Shown here in pieces: positions 1 through 10,056 of a DNA stretch of 64,000 nt; within the stretch, counting starts at the first letter, position 1, and each line of letters begins with the position of its first letter. The position numbers and the translations under genes are program-made. The notes beneath the pieces were generated by a model. It ran no database searches and was not told the origin of the DNA. It saw only the letters and a program-made list of their open reading frames with translations. The DNA is from Profundicola chukchiensis (GTDB taxonomy: Bacteria > Bacteroidota > Bacteroidia > Flavobacteriales > Weeksellaceae): contig NZ_JANAIE010000008.1 of the NCBI RefSeq assembly GCF_029664245.1, positions 1 to 64,000 of the forward strand, read 5' to 3'.

Positions 1-133
1 ACTTGTATTTGTTTTTAACTATCAATATCATTTAACGATGAGTTGATACTTTGTACTAAAACTTCAGTATGTCATAACATATTTGATGGGAGAATTAAAC
101 GATTCATAGAGATTGTTTAACCTATCACAACAA

Positions 134-243
134 TTTAGGGTGATTATAGCGGCAGGGCTCACCTCTTCCCATTTCGAACAGAGAAGTTAAGCCTGCCAGC
201 GCCGATGGTACTGCGAAAGCGGGAGAGTAGGTCGTCGCCAGTC
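134..243 (+). rRNA. rrf: 5S ribosomal RNA
   Basis: The stretch carries the conserved 5S core: the CGAACAGAGAAGTTAAGC segment of helix III and its loop, the GATGGTACTGC segment, and the closing GGGAGAGTAGGTCGTCGCC. The ends are estimated from pairing of the first bases (about 136-143) with the last (about 232-241). Bases 1-133 are presumably the 23S-5S spacer, and the 23S gene should lie just left of the window. A strong terminator follows at once, so this is the distal end of an rRNA operon. Confidence 0.95.
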
Positions 244-251
244 TTTTATTT

Positions 252-285
252 AAAGCCTCATACAGTAATGTATGAGGCTTTTTTT
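252..285 (+). terminator. rRNA operon terminator
   Basis: A perfect 13-bp stem (252-264 with 269-281) has a GTAA loop and runs into a T tract. It lies 10 bases after the 5S gene and should end the rRNA operon transcript. Confidence 0.9.
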
Positions 286-468
286 ATACCCTTTTCTCAG
301 TACTTGGTAGACAGTACTTGGAGATGTAGAATCTCTAAATAGATAGTAGAATGGACTTAATTGGTGATTGTAGTTGGTGTCTTGAACTAGGAACGGTAGA
401 AAGTAGAAGGTAAAAAGTAGAAAGGATTGGCAGTCCAAATGGATGTGGCAGCACTTTTATCTATAATA

Positions 469-511
469 TCTAATTACCAATTACCAACTACTAATTAGCA
501 AATACCAACTA
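469..511 (-). repeat. TTGGTA-type low-complexity repeat, left copy
   Basis: The reverse complement reads as repeated TTGGTA and TTGGTAATT units. It matches, with a few gaps, the plus-strand segment at 3101-3131, so the two copies face each other across the pseudogene and the T9SS gene. Such short degenerate units are common in flavobacterial intergenic DNA, and I see no coding capacity. Upstream, bases 290-440 hold further degenerate repeats, including CAGTACTTGG twice, near 299 and 313. Confidence 0.5.
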
Positions 512-766
512 CTATTGAACTACCTTATATACTGGGGTTTCTACGAATAGTTCGCCGTATTGAAAGAGAACGCTTTTTGAGTAAGAATCCTTAAATAAGA
601 ATTTAGTCTCTGAGGATTGCATTAACTTTTCTCTGTTCAAGATTTCTGCATAATCTAATATATCTGTGATGACATACGTATGTTTTTTAATGAGACTACC
701 TATTTTTTCTTTCGTCAGATTATCTTGAACAAGAATATGTGTCTTTTTTGGAACTTTGAGGGTCAA
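512..766 (-). CDS. unrecognised 84-codon reading frame, possibly a remnant
   Basis: This frame begins with a TTG codon and encodes a polar 84-residue sequence that I do not recognise. It has no signal peptide and no clear motif, and a stop codon lies a few codons upstream. It sits between the rRNA operon and a heavily damaged pseudogene, next to a low-complexity repeat. It may therefore be the tail of another decayed gene rather than an active one. Codon use is not clearly coding. Confidence 0.25.
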   Translation of the reverse strand: MTLKVPKKTHILVQDNLTKEKIGSLIKKHTYVITDILDYAEILNREKLMQSSETKFLFKDSYSKSVLFQYGELFVETPVYKVVQ

Positions 767-871
767 ATTATGGCAATAGTTTCATCAAAATAAACCTATT
801 TGTTAGCGATTTCAAAACAGCGTTCAAATTCAAAAAATTGTAATTATAACACTGATTTCTATTAGGAAACT

Positions 872-2178
872 TTAATCTTTTATTTTTATTATTTCCCGAT
901 CACTATTTAAAATATATCTTTCTTTTGGCTCTAGATACTCATCAGATGATAAGCTATGAATTTTTTTCATTCTTCGCATTGTCATAATCAATATTCGCCA
1001 TATCTAAAATCGTATAGAAAGTAGAAGTCAATGTTGCTGCCTTATGTAAGTTTTCTTTCAATGCATTAATTTTATGGGGAAAATTGTTTTTATATTCATC
1101 TGAAAACCAGGTTATAAAAGGTATATGGTATTCATATTTTGTTGGGTTAACAGTACCATGTCCAAAGATTTTAAGCTTATTATCAAATAAATTTTCACCA
1201 TGATCTGATAAATATAATAGCACAGCATTTTTATTTTTTATTTTCAGACTTTCAATTAATTGACTTAAAAAGAAATCTGTATATAACACAGAATTATCAT
1301 AAGCATTAATTACCTTTTCTCTGTTTTCAAAGTTGAGTTCACTTTAACCATATTCATTCATTACAGGTTTGAAGACTTCAAATTCTTTAGGATATCTATT
1401 TGTATATCTAAAATGACTTCCTAAGGTATGAATTAGAATAAATTTTTTATTTGGTGTAGTTGATAAAGCCGACTTGAAATCTGGTAATATAGCACCATCA
1501 TAATATTCTTTAACATTAACATCAAAGAAATTTATTTAGTTTTCATCTGCAACATTAATTAATCTTCGTGTTACAGGGTATGGACTATTTTGATTTGCAA
1601 AATAAGTAGTAAAATAACCTGCCTCCTTAAACGCATCGAGAATAGTTTTTTCTTTTTCTTGAATCGTTAAATCTTGAGGAGTTGCACGGGTAAGAATTGA
1701 AGGAATGGAATAGGTGGTAACAACTTAATTGAATACGTATTGGAGAACGATAATATATTTTTAGCATAGCTTAGATTTAGAGTTGTATTGCGTTCATATC
1801 CATTAATTTGAAAATTTGCATAACGGACAGTTTCACCTATTACTAACACAAAAATCTCTTCATCTTCTTTCTCGTTGTTGGATTTTGCATTAAAAGTGAA
1901 ATGTTCTATTTGTTTTCTTAAAACTTTATTTTCTGTAAGTTATTAATTGTTTTATAAGTATTTATGATTAAATCAGTGGGATAAGTTTTTCGGTATTTTG
2001 ATTCTGTATTAATTAAAGCCAACTCTAATTTATCAAATATTGATTTGTTATCAAATACTTGTATTTTATACAAATTGTTGGTAATGTAATTTAAACACTG
2101 GTTATTATTTATATTTTTATTAAATAAAGCGATGATTTCATAAATTGCATTTTCAACTTTAATAAATGAAAAAAGCAC
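872..2178 (-). pseudogene. phosphoethanolamine transferase (EptA-like, sulfatase fold) pseudogene
   Basis: Joined across frames, the minus strand encodes most of an EptA/CptA-type alkaline-phosphatase-fold transferase, an inner-membrane enzyme family that adds phosphoethanolamine to lipid A or other glycans. Visible motifs, in order: LVIGETVRYANFQINGYERN with the following nucleophile-region Thr (about 1750-1850), HTLGSH and RYPKEFEVFKP (about 1350-1450), NAYDN..YTDFFLSQ (about 1255-1310) and SDHGEN with HG (about 1160-1230). Lesions I can read: a frameshift near 1920, a frameshift near 1725, in-frame TAA stops after DEN (about 1533) and after EYG (about 1345), and a frameshift in an A7 run at 961-967. 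The N-terminal membrane part is missing, the coding trace stopping where the neighbouring plus-strand gene begins. It is surely inactive. Confidence 0.85.
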
Positions 2179-3101
2179 TACTTTTTATACTATTTCCGAT
2201 CCTTTGTTTTGGGCAAGAGTTTTTGGACGATAATAATCAATGGGTTTATAAGCGACTTTCTATGAGCGATGTTTCTTATTTTCAATATACTTGGGGAGAG
2301 GAGACTATCATTAATAATCATATGCTTAAAGAATTGGAAGTAAGTCTAATTCGCTATGTGGGCGATCCATATGGAGGTGAACTCACCAGATTAGAAGATA
2401 TAGCCTTGGATTCATATTTCATTAAGGTTGAAAATGGCTTGGTACAATACTATCATGAAGCTACAGATGAGTTTCATCCGATGTTCTTATTAAACCCAGA
2501 AATGGGCGAAGAGATTTCTATGATACATTCTGTGTTATTTCCTTGTGCCGACGAGGATTATCCCAGTCAAGAAGTTCAAACTGTTGAAACTTTAGCCACA
2601 GAGATGATTTCCAATACAGAAGTTGATTATTATACGCTGGTTAATCAGGAGTCATTATCGGTGGGAGAGAAGGTTTATAATCAAATAGGTGGTTCAATGA
2701 GTTTGTTTCCCATGCCATCGATGAATTGTGAATCTTGGGACAATAATCTATACATGCCAGAGAAAATAGTTTGTTTTTCTAATGATAATTTAAATTTAAA
2801 TTTTTCTCCATCGGAACAAATTCCTTGCTCAGAATTATTGAACACATCTGAATTTGAGTTACAGCGAGACAATGAAATTCGTATTGTACCAAATCCTATT
2901 TTAAGTAATTTTAAAGTGGTTTCTACATTTGATGTAGAAGAAGCCATCAAAGTTTACACAATAAATGGTGAATATGCAGGTCAAGTTTTTCATCAAGAAA
3001 ACCTCGTGAATTTTGAGAAATTTGCTCCAGGCGTTTATATTTTAAAATTAAAGCTAATAAATACGTCAAATTATAAGCAAGTGAAAGTCATAAAGAAGTA
3101 G
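2166..3101 (+). CDS. secreted protein with T9SS sorting domain
   Basis: This 311-residue protein starts with a clear signal peptide (MKKALLFILFPILCFGQ). It ends in a type A T9SS sorting domain of about 80 residues: NPILSNFKVVS, then a VYTINGEYAG-type strand, FAPGVYILKL and a terminal KQVKVIKK. It should be exported by Sec and then carried across the outer membrane by the type IX system, which removes the C-terminal domain. The middle 200 residues are acidic and aromatic and match no family I recognise. The gene overlaps the truncated 5' side of the pseudogene, so its upstream DNA may be a rearrangement junction. Confidence 0.85.
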   Translation: MKKALLFILFPILCFGQEFLDDNNQWVYKRLSMSDVSYFQYTWGEETIINNHMLKELEVSLIRYVGDPYGGELTRLEDIALDSYFIKVENGLVQYYHEATDEFHPMFLLNPEMGEEISMIHSVLFPCADEDYPSQEVQTVETLATEMISNTEVDYYTLVNQESLSVGEKVYNQIGGSMSLFPMPSMNCESWDNNLYMPEKIVCFSNDNLNLNFSPSEQIPCSELLNTSEFELQRDNEIRIVPNPILSNFKVVSTFDVEEAIKVYTINGEYAGQVFHQENLVNFEKFAPGVYILKLKLINTSNYKQVKVIKK

Positions 3102-3131
3102 TGGTTGGTATTTAGTATTTGGTAATTGGTT
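3101..3131 (+). repeat. TTGGTA-type low-complexity repeat, right copy
   Basis: The segment carries repeated TTGGTA and TTGGTAATTGGT units that match the reverse complement of 469-511. It begins at the last codon of the T9SS gene. Further on, TTTGAAGCTTA occurs twice (3130-3140 and 3264-3274) in the enolase upstream region. Confidence 0.5.
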
Positions 3132-3259
3132 TGAAGCTTAGCGTTTGACCATTCATATATATGGTTGACACGATATCCACTTTAAATTCTTGATTTTTCA
3201 CTTTCCAATTCATGATGAATGTTTTGTGCAGATCTTCATCTGTTTTACTTATTATTTTG

Positions 3260-3267
3260 TAAATTTG
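3260..3267 (+). promoter_or_regulatory. -7 promoter box of eno
   Basis: TAAATTTG fits the Bacteroidota TAnnTTTG box and lies 33 bases before the eno start codon. I see no clear TTG -33 element at the usual distance. Confidence 0.45.
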
Positions 3268-3288
3268 AAGCTTAACAGAAAAAACTAA

Positions 3289-4587
<1,299 letters not shown>

Positions 4588-4663
4588 TCTATAAGATTTA
4601 TAGAAATCCATTTTACAATAAATAAATAAAACTGTTACTCAAATTAGTAATTTCAATGAATAT

Positions 4664-4671
4664 TATATTTG
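4664..4671 (+). promoter_or_regulatory. -7 promoter box of gltA
   Basis: TATATTTG fits TAnnTTTG and lies 48 bases before the gltA ATG, which leaves a leader of roughly 45 bases. No obvious -33 TTG is seen. Confidence 0.45.
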
Positions 4672-4719
4672 AATAAGAGTTTTTAATCATAACTTTAAGG
4701 ACTAAATTTAATTAATACA

Positions 4720-6000
4720 ATGGCAGATACAGCAAAAGTAATTTATAAAGGTCAAGAATACGAATACCCAGTAGTAGAAGGAACTATGGGGGATATCGGA
4801 GTTGACATTAAACGCCTAAGAGGAGATAGTGGTTTAATTACCCTAGATCCAGGATACAAAAACACAGGTTCAACCGAGAGCGCAATCACTTTTTTAGATG
4901 GTGAGGAAGGTAAATTAATGTACCGTGGTTATCCAATCGAACAATTGGCAGAAAAGTCTTCTTTCGTTGAAGTAATGTATCTTTTGCTAGAAGGTGAATT
5001 ACCAAATGAAACTGAATTAGCACGTTGGAAAAAAACTCTAAATGAGTATAATTTTGTACATGATAGAGTAGGGAAGATTTTGAATGCTTTCCCAAGTGAA
5101 GCTCACCCAATGGGAGTTTTAGCAACTTTAACTAGTGCTTTAACTGCATTTAATCCAAAAGCAGTTGACCCAAGTAAGGATGCAGATATGTATCATGCAG
5201 CAGCAAGACTAATTGCTAAGTTTGATATTTTAGCAGCATGGACTTACAGAAAGAAATATGATTTACCACTTATTGAGCCTAGCAATGATTTAGGTTATGT
5301 TGGTAATTTCTATCAAATGATGTTTAAGAAAGATGATTCATTTGAGGTTAACCAAACAATTGTAGACGCATTAGATAAGTTATTTATCTTACATGCTGAT
5401 CATGAGCAAAACTGTTCGGCATCTGCGGTTAGATTAGTTGGTTCTTCTCACACGGGATTATTCTCTTCTATTTCTGCAGGTATTTCTGCATTATGGGGTC
5501 CATTACATGGTGGAGCTAACCAAGCCGTTATCGAGATGTTAGAAATGATCAAGAACGACGGTGGAGGAATGCAAAAATGGATTGATAAGGCTAAAGACAA
5601 AGATGACAACTTTAGATTAATGGGCTTCGGACACAGAGTTTACAAAAACATGGATCCAAGAGCTAGAATCATTAAGAAAGCTGCAGACGATGTATTAGGT
5701 CAATTAGGAATCGAAGACGAAGTATTAGACTTAGCTAGAACTTTAGAGGAAGTAGCATTAAAAGATGAGTACTTTATCGAAAGAAAACTATATCCAAACG
5801 TAGACTTCTACTCTGGAATTATCTATAGAGCTTTAGGAATTCCTAAAGAGATGTTTACGGTTATGTTTGCCCTTGGTCGTTTACCAGGTTGGATTGCTCA
5901 GTGGAAAGAAATGAGACAAACAAATCAACCAATTGGTCGTCCAAGACAAATCTACACTGGACACACCTTAAGAGATTATGTTGAAATGTCAGATAGATAA
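4720..6000 (+). CDS. gltA: citrate synthase
   Basis: Citrate synthase condenses oxaloacetate and acetyl-CoA in the first step of the TCA cycle. The 426-residue protein is the type II hexameric form by length and sequence. Catalytic regions are present: HADHEQNCSASAVRLVGSS near 225, GPLHGGANQAV near 262 and GHRVYKNMDPRAR near 305, which supply the two His and the Asp. The C-terminus has RPRQIYTGHT. The gene ends in a strong bidirectional terminator shared with the small convergent gene downstream. Confidence 0.98.
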   Translation: MADTAKVIYKGQEYEYPVVEGTMGDIGVDIKRLRGDSGLITLDPGYKNTGSTESAITFLDGEEGKLMYRGYPIEQLAEKSSFVEVMYLLLEGELPNETELARWKKTLNEYNFVHDRVGKILNAFPSEAHPMGVLATLTSALTAFNPKAVDPSKDADMYHAAARLIAKFDILAAWTYRKKYDLPLIEPSNDLGYVGNFYQMMFKKDDSFEVNQTIVDALDKLFILHADHEQNCSASAVRLVGSSHTGLFSSISAGISALWGPLHGGANQAVIEMLEMIKNDGGGMQKWIDKAKDKDDNFRLMGFGHRVYKNMDPRARIIKKAADDVLGQLGIEDEVLDLARTLEEVALKDEYFIERKLYPNVDFYSGIIYRALGIPKEMFTVMFALGRLPGWIAQWKEMRQTNQPIGRPRQIYTGHTLRDYVEMSDR

Positions 6001-6018
6001 TACTTGACTAACACGAAT

Positions 6019-6052
6019 AAAAAAATTCCGGCTTCTGGCCGGAATTTTTTTA
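6019..6052. terminator. bidirectional terminator between gltA and the small convergent gene
   Basis: A stem of about 12 bp (6021-6032 with 6038-6049) around a TTCTG loop has a T run on the plus side and an A run on the other. It can stop transcription from both directions. Confidence 0.9.
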
Positions 6053-6074
6053 TTTAAAATGTTTAAATTCTTTT

Positions 6075-6278
6075 TTAAACAAGAGATACTTTACATTCTT
6101 TACAATCTTTTACTTCACCAAAGTAAGTTTCTCTGTACTTGTGCAAAGTTTTGATTGGTACTCCAAAGATGGTTTGTTGAATACGTGTTACATTTGTACT
6201 TAACGCACCCATTTTTGGATGAAATCTAGCTTCTTGTTTTGTTCTTCTCTTAACCGATATCGGTTTTAAAATATTCAT
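6075..6278 (-). CDS. small basic protein of unknown function
   Basis: The 67-residue frame has codon use like its neighbours, an ATG start, a -7 box (TAGTTTTG) 17 bases upstream and a terminator just past the stop. I take it as a real gene. The product is basic at the N-terminus (KRRTKQEARFHPK), has a TRIQQTIFGVPIKTLHKYRE core, and ends with a CKEC pair. I do not recognise a family. The charge pattern would suit nucleic-acid or ribosome binding, but that is inference only. Confidence 0.65.
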   Translation of the reverse strand: MNILKPISVKRRTKQEARFHPKMGALSTNVTRIQQTIFGVPIKTLHKYRETYFGEVKDCKECKVSLV

Positions 6279-6295
6279 AACTTTTGATTATAGTA

Positions 6296-6303
6296 CAAAA
6301 CTA
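6296..6303 (-). promoter_or_regulatory. -7 box of the small basic protein gene
   Basis: On the minus strand the bases read TAGTTTTG, which fits TAnnTTTG, 17 bases before the ATG at 6278. Confidence 0.45.
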
Positions 6304-6521
6304 TGCAAAGCTCGCTCCGTAAAATAGAGAAAGCTATAGGAATCTCTTATAGTTAATACGCTCTTATAGGTATTGTTTATTTGAAAATTCATTATCAAAC
6401 TAATTCATTTCTAATGTTTTGCATTTTTGTAAGTTGATAACTTCCTAAGCGCTAGGGATTGATAAGCGATATTTGCGATTTCAATTTTGTTAAACTAACA
6501 ATTTATAAGGTTCAAATCGTA

Positions 6522-6529
6522 TATCTTTG
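6522..6529 (+). promoter_or_regulatory. -7 box of the EamA gene; decides its start
   Basis: TATCTTTG lies only 4 bases before the ATG at 6534. Transcription should begin at or beside that ATG. This excludes the upstream in-frame starts and implies a leaderless mRNA. Confidence 0.5.
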
Positions 6530-6533
6530 TTGC

Positions 6534-7448
6534 ATGTTTAAAACACAACTTAGGTTACATTTTATTGTGCTTCTTTGGGGATTCACAGGAATTATGGGTA
6601 AACTGATTAGTTTATCCGCATTGCCTATTGTGTTTTGGCGCACCTTTATTGCCATTTTGGCGATTGGTTTGGCTCTAAAAATCTTTAAAGTTCCATTTAA
6701 AGTTACAAAAACTCAACTTATCCAATATCTAGGAGTGGGAGCTGTTATGGGATTACATTGGATATTATTCTTTGGAGCCATCAAAGTTTCCAATGTCTCG
6801 GTCGCCTTAAGTACATTATCAACGGGTGCATTATTTGCAGCACTTATTGAACCCTTTTTCTATAAGCGGAAAATTAACATCTATGAAATAATACTTTCCC
6901 TTGTGGTGGTAGCATGTTTATGGTTAATCTTCCAAGCAAGCCCGGAGTATTGGCTAGGAATTGTTCTAGGCGTTACCTGTGCATCTTTGTCGGCTGCTAT
7001 GACAGTGTTCAATGGAGTATTGCAGAAAAACAAAGATAATATGCCACGAAAAATGATGTTCTATGAAATGATAGGAGCATTTTTAGTGGTTTGTTTAATT
7101 TCTCCATTCTTCATGGATTCCATTTCAGATTTTAAAATGAATGGGAATGATTGGATTTGGATGCTGATTTTGGGAGCAGCTCTAACGGCTTACCCAATGA
7201 TTGAATCTGTACAATTAATGAAATATATGAGTCCATATTCACTGGTTTTGGCCGTGAATATGGAACCCATTTATAGCATTGTGTTAGCTTATTTCATTTT
7301 TGGTGAATCCGAGCAAATGTCGGCTACTTTCTATATTGCAGCTTTCATAATGATTGCTGTGATTGTTGCGAATCAATTGATTCAAGTGCAACAAAAGAGA
7401 AGAGAACGTAAGAAACAAATTCAAGCTTTAAATGATAGCTTGAATTAA
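6534..7448 (+). CDS. EamA-family (DMT superfamily) membrane exporter
   Basis: This is a 304-residue integral membrane protein with ten predicted hydrophobic segments arranged as two EamA repeats. The first runs from LRLHFIVLLWGFTGIMGKL and the second from about residue 150 (YWLGIVLGVTCASLSAAMTV). Members export amino acids or other metabolites, and the substrate here cannot be read. I chose the ATG at 6534 rather than an in-frame start at 6459 because a -7 box ends four bases before it and the length then fits the family. It converges with the hemN-type gene, and the two stop codons share the bases TTAA. Confidence 0.85.
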   Translation: MFKTQLRLHFIVLLWGFTGIMGKLISLSALPIVFWRTFIAILAIGLALKIFKVPFKVTKTQLIQYLGVGAVMGLHWILFFGAIKVSNVSVALSTLSTGALFAALIEPFFYKRKINIYEIILSLVVVACLWLIFQASPEYWLGIVLGVTCASLSAAMTVFNGVLQKNKDNMPRKMMFYEMIGAFLVVCLISPFFMDSISDFKMNGNDWIWMLILGAALTAYPMIESVQLMKYMSPYSLVLAVNMEPIYSIVLAYFIFGESEQMSATFYIAAFIMIAVIVANQLIQVQQKRRERKKQIQALNDSLN

Positions 7449-8812
7449 ACAGTCATAGAGAATATTCTCGTTTCTGGTTTATTTCTTAGCATTCTTAAAT
7501 CGAAGGTCATACAAATATTTCTCACGAAAATTCTTCCAGCTTCGGTTACGCTTAATTTATCGCCTTGCCATTCAAGTAAACCATCCGCTTCCATTTCCTC
7601 CAATCTTTCGCGTGTATCTTCTAATTCAATGAATTGAGTTTCCTCACTATCAAATGAAGTTTCTAAATTACACATTAAGTTCAAAATATGCTTTCTGATC
7701 TTTAAGTCTTCTTCGTTAAGAATATGACCTTTAACCACAGGAATTTCACCATTTGAAACCATTTCTTTGTATTCCTTAACGGTTTTCACATTTTGAGCAA
7801 AACTATACCAACTATCAGAAATAGCTGACATTCCAAGACCAATCATCACTTGTGTTTTTGATGAAGAATAACCCATAAAGTTTCTGTGCATGGTTCCCTC
7901 AACAGCAGATTTATATAATGAATCTGATTTTAAAGCAAAATGGTCCATTCCGATTTCTACGTAGCCCATGTCCTCAAACATTTCCTTACCAACTTCGTAA
8001 AGTTCGCGTTTTTTCTCTGGGGTAGGTAAGTCATCTTCATTAAATCCTCTTTGTCCAACACCTTTAATCCACGGCACATGCGCATAACTATAAAAAGCAA
8101 TTCTATCTGGATTTAAAGATCTTGTTTTTTCAATTGTATCTTTCATAGCTCTCAAATCCTGGTGAGGTAAACCAAAGATGATATCATGAGAAACACTTTC
8201 AAAACCAATTTCACGAGAGATTTCAGTTGCCTCTTTTACATTTTCATAAGGCTGAATACGATTAATTGCCTTTTGAACTTTTGGATCATAATCTTGAACT
8301 CCAAAACTAATTCTTCTAAACCCTAAATCATATAGTACTTGTAAGTGTTCTCTTGTCGTACTATTAGGATGACCTTCGATCGAAAACTCAGGTTCATCAG
8401 CAATAATAGCTTTAGCGAATATGCTTTCTAAGATAATCTTTAAGTTTTCTGGAGAGAAGAAAGTCGGAGTTCCACCTCCAATGTGTAATTCCTTAATGAT
8501 AGGTTTGTCTTGCAACAGGTCTAAATATAAATCCCATTCTTGTAATAAAGTTTTGATGTAACCTTCTTCCACAGAATGTTGAACGGTAATATGTTTATGA
8601 CAAGCACAAAACGTACATAAACTATCACAGAAAGGTAAATGTAAGTAAAGAGAAATTCCTTCTTCTTGGTTAGATTCATCAAAAGATCTTTTTAATGTCT
8701 CTTTCCATTTTTCTACTGAAAAAGAAGATTGATCCCAATATGGAACCGTAGGATAACTAGTATATCTAGGTCCTGGGATATTATATTTATGTAATAAATG
8801 CTTATTTAACAT
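7445..8812 (-). CDS. hemN: oxygen-independent coproporphyrinogen III oxidase
   Basis: This radical-SAM enzyme converts coproporphyrinogen III to protoporphyrinogen IX in haem synthesis without oxygen. The 455-residue length and the CxxxCxxCxC pattern (Cys62, 66, 69, 71 in FCDSLCTFCACH) match true HemN. The HIGGGTPTF motif near 112 and the GQRGFNEDDLPTPE region, typical of HemN, are also present. A short HemN-like protein would be HemW, but its length and Cys motif differ. A -7 box lies at 8902-8909, giving a leader of about 85 bases. Confidence 0.93.
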   Translation of the reverse strand: MLNKHLLHKYNIPGPRYTSYPTVPYWDQSSFSVEKWKETLKRSFDESNQEEGISLYLHLPFCDSLCTFCACHKHITVQHSVEEGYIKTLLQEWDLYLDLLQDKPIIKELHIGGGTPTFFSPENLKIILESIFAKAIIADEPEFSIEGHPNSTTREHLQVLYDLGFRRISFGVQDYDPKVQKAINRIQPYENVKEATEISREIGFESVSHDIIFGLPHQDLRAMKDTIEKTRSLNPDRIAFYSYAHVPWIKGVGQRGFNEDDLPTPEKKRELYEVGKEMFEDMGYVEIGMDHFALKSDSLYKSAVEGTMHRNFMGYSSSKTQVMIGLGMSAISDSWYSFAQNVKTVKEYKEMVSNGEIPVVKGHILNEEDLKIRKHILNLMCNLETSFDSEETQFIELEDTRERLEEMEADGLLEWQGDKLSVTEAGRIFVRNICMTFDLRMLRNKPETRIFSMTV

Positions 8813-8901
8813 GATATGTATTTTAGTTTTCTAAAAATCAAAAACTGACATTTAGAAGTATATTTTAATTGTCCAAGTTGATAATGAACTCAGAATGAAT
8901 G

Positions 8902-8909
8902 CAAAATTA
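8902..8909 (-). promoter_or_regulatory. -7 box candidate for hemN
   Basis: On the minus strand the bases read TAATTTTG. This gives a long leader compared with its neighbours, so the assignment is moderate. Confidence 0.35.
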
Positions 8910-8955
8910 AGAAATAATCACACCACGTTTCAGTTAATGGATATGATATAAACTA

Positions 8956-9765
8956 CTATTTAATAGCTTCTCTAATTCTTATTAATTTTTTCAATAAATC
9001 TTCCATTTTGCTCAAATCTAACATGTTGGCACCATCAGACTTAGCATTTTTTGGATCTGGATGAGTTTCAATAAATAATCCATCAGCTCCAACAGCAATA
9101 GCAGCTTTGGCAATGGTTTCAATTAAAGCTGGTTTTCCTCCCGTTACACCACTGCTTTGATTCGGTTGCTGTAATGAATGCGTAACATCCATAATCACTG
9201 GTGCAAACTGTTGCATTGTAGAAATTCCACGGAAGTCAACGACTAAATCTTGATAACCAAAGGTGGTTCCTCTTTCGATGATCGCTACATTTGAATTGCC
9301 AGATTCTGTTACTTTTTCTACCGGGAATTGCATGCTTTCAGGAGAAAGAAATTGTCCCTTTTTTAAGGTTACTGCCTTTCCAGTTTTAGCAGCCGCAACT
9401 ACCAAAGCTGTTTGACGGACCAAAAATGCAGGAATTTGCAATACATCTACATAAGCCGCTGCCATTTCTGCATCACTTGATTCATGTATATCGGTTGTAA
9501 CCGGAACATTGAATTCTTCTTTAATATTGGCTAATATGTTTAATGCTTTTTCATCTCCAATTCCAGTGAAACTGTCTATTCTAGAGCGGTTAGCTTTACG
9601 GAATGAACCTTTAAAAATGAAAGGAATCTTATATTTATCTGTTAATTCAACTAATTTCTCAGCAATTAATCTAGTTGTTTCTTCGCTTTCAATAGCGCAT
9701 GGACCTGCGATTAAAAAGAAATTTCCGCTGTCCAAATTTTTAATGTGTGGCAATGACTCTATCAT
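8956..9765 (-). CDS. kdsA: 3-deoxy-8-phosphooctulonate synthase
   Basis: KdsA joins phosphoenolpyruvate and arabinose 5-phosphate to form KDO 8-phosphate for the lipopolysaccharide inner core. The 269-residue length is typical. Motifs: GPCAIES at 21-27, KGSFRKANRSR near 52, DVLQIPAFLVRQT, DVTHSLQQPN and FIETHPDPKNAKSDGANM. A -7 box (TAACTTTG) ends four bases before the ATG, so the mRNA is probably leaderless. The kdsD-like gene near 36 kb would supply the arabinose 5-phosphate. Confidence 0.97.
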   Translation of the reverse strand: MIESLPHIKNLDSGNFFLIAGPCAIESEETTRLIAEKLVELTDKYKIPFIFKGSFRKANRSRIDSFTGIGDEKALNILANIKEEFNVPVTTDIHESSDAEMAAAYVDVLQIPAFLVRQTALVVAAAKTGKAVTLKKGQFLSPESMQFPVEKVTESGNSNVAIIERGTTFGYQDLVVDFRGISTMQQFAPVIMDVTHSLQQPNQSSGVTGGKPALIETIAKAAIAVGADGLFIETHPDPKNAKSDGANMLDLSKMEDLLKKLIRIREAIK

Positions 9766-9769
9766 TCTG

Positions 9770-9777
9770 CAAAGTTA
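9770..9777 (-). promoter_or_regulatory. -7 box of kdsA abutting the start codon
   Basis: The minus strand reads TAACTTTG, with its last base four bases before the ATG at 9765. Confidence 0.5.
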
Positions 9778-9807
9778 CGGAATGATAGAGAATATATTAG
9801 AATTCAT

Positions 9808-9815
9808 TACTTTTG
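9808..9815 (+). promoter_or_regulatory. -7 box of the small membrane protein/glycosyltransferase operon
   Basis: TACTTTTG fits TAnnTTTG and lies 16 bases before the ATG at 9832. It stands back to back with the kdsA promoter, with about 30 bases between the two boxes. Confidence 0.45.
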
Positions 9816-9831
9816 AAACTGATATAAGATT

Positions 9832-10056
9832 ATGGAAAATTATGTAGAAATTATAGGCTATAGTGCCTCGGCCTTTATTATGGGAAGTTTCTTGATATTT
9901 AATAATATTAAGTTACTAAGAATAATCAATGGTATAGGTTGTTTACTATTTGTTGTATACGGTTATTTTATTGATAGTTGGCCGATTATTATTCCAAATG
10001 TATTTATCTTCTTAGTACAGATTTACTACTTATTTATCCATAAAGATAAATCGTGA
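9832..10056 (+). CDS. small membrane protein, YgjV-like
   Basis: The 74-residue product has three hydrophobic segments (about 8-26, 30-48, 50-68) with NNIKLLRIINGIG between the first two and a short Lys-rich tail. The pattern resembles half of the YgjV-type bacterial inner-membrane proteins, but the match is loose and no function follows from it. Its stop codon overlaps the GTG start of the next glycosyltransferase by 4 bases, so the two are translationally coupled. Confidence 0.7.
   Translation: MENYVEIIGYSASAFIMGSFLIFNNIKLLRIINGIGCLLFVVYGYFIDSWPIIIPNVFIFLVQIYYLFIHKDKS

Noticed and set aside
250-438. A 62-codon minus-strand frame next to the 5S gene
   Set aside because: It begins inside the rRNA terminator region, is made of degenerate repeat DNA and has no coding signal.
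4588-4604. Hairpin TCTATAA-GAT-TTATAGA after eno as a terminator
   Set aside because: The stem is AT-only with a three-base loop and no T run, so it is unlikely to stop transcription.
9509-9847. A 112-codon plus-strand frame across the kdsA start
   Set aside because: It is the antisense of kdsA, which is certain, and it runs over two promoter boxes.
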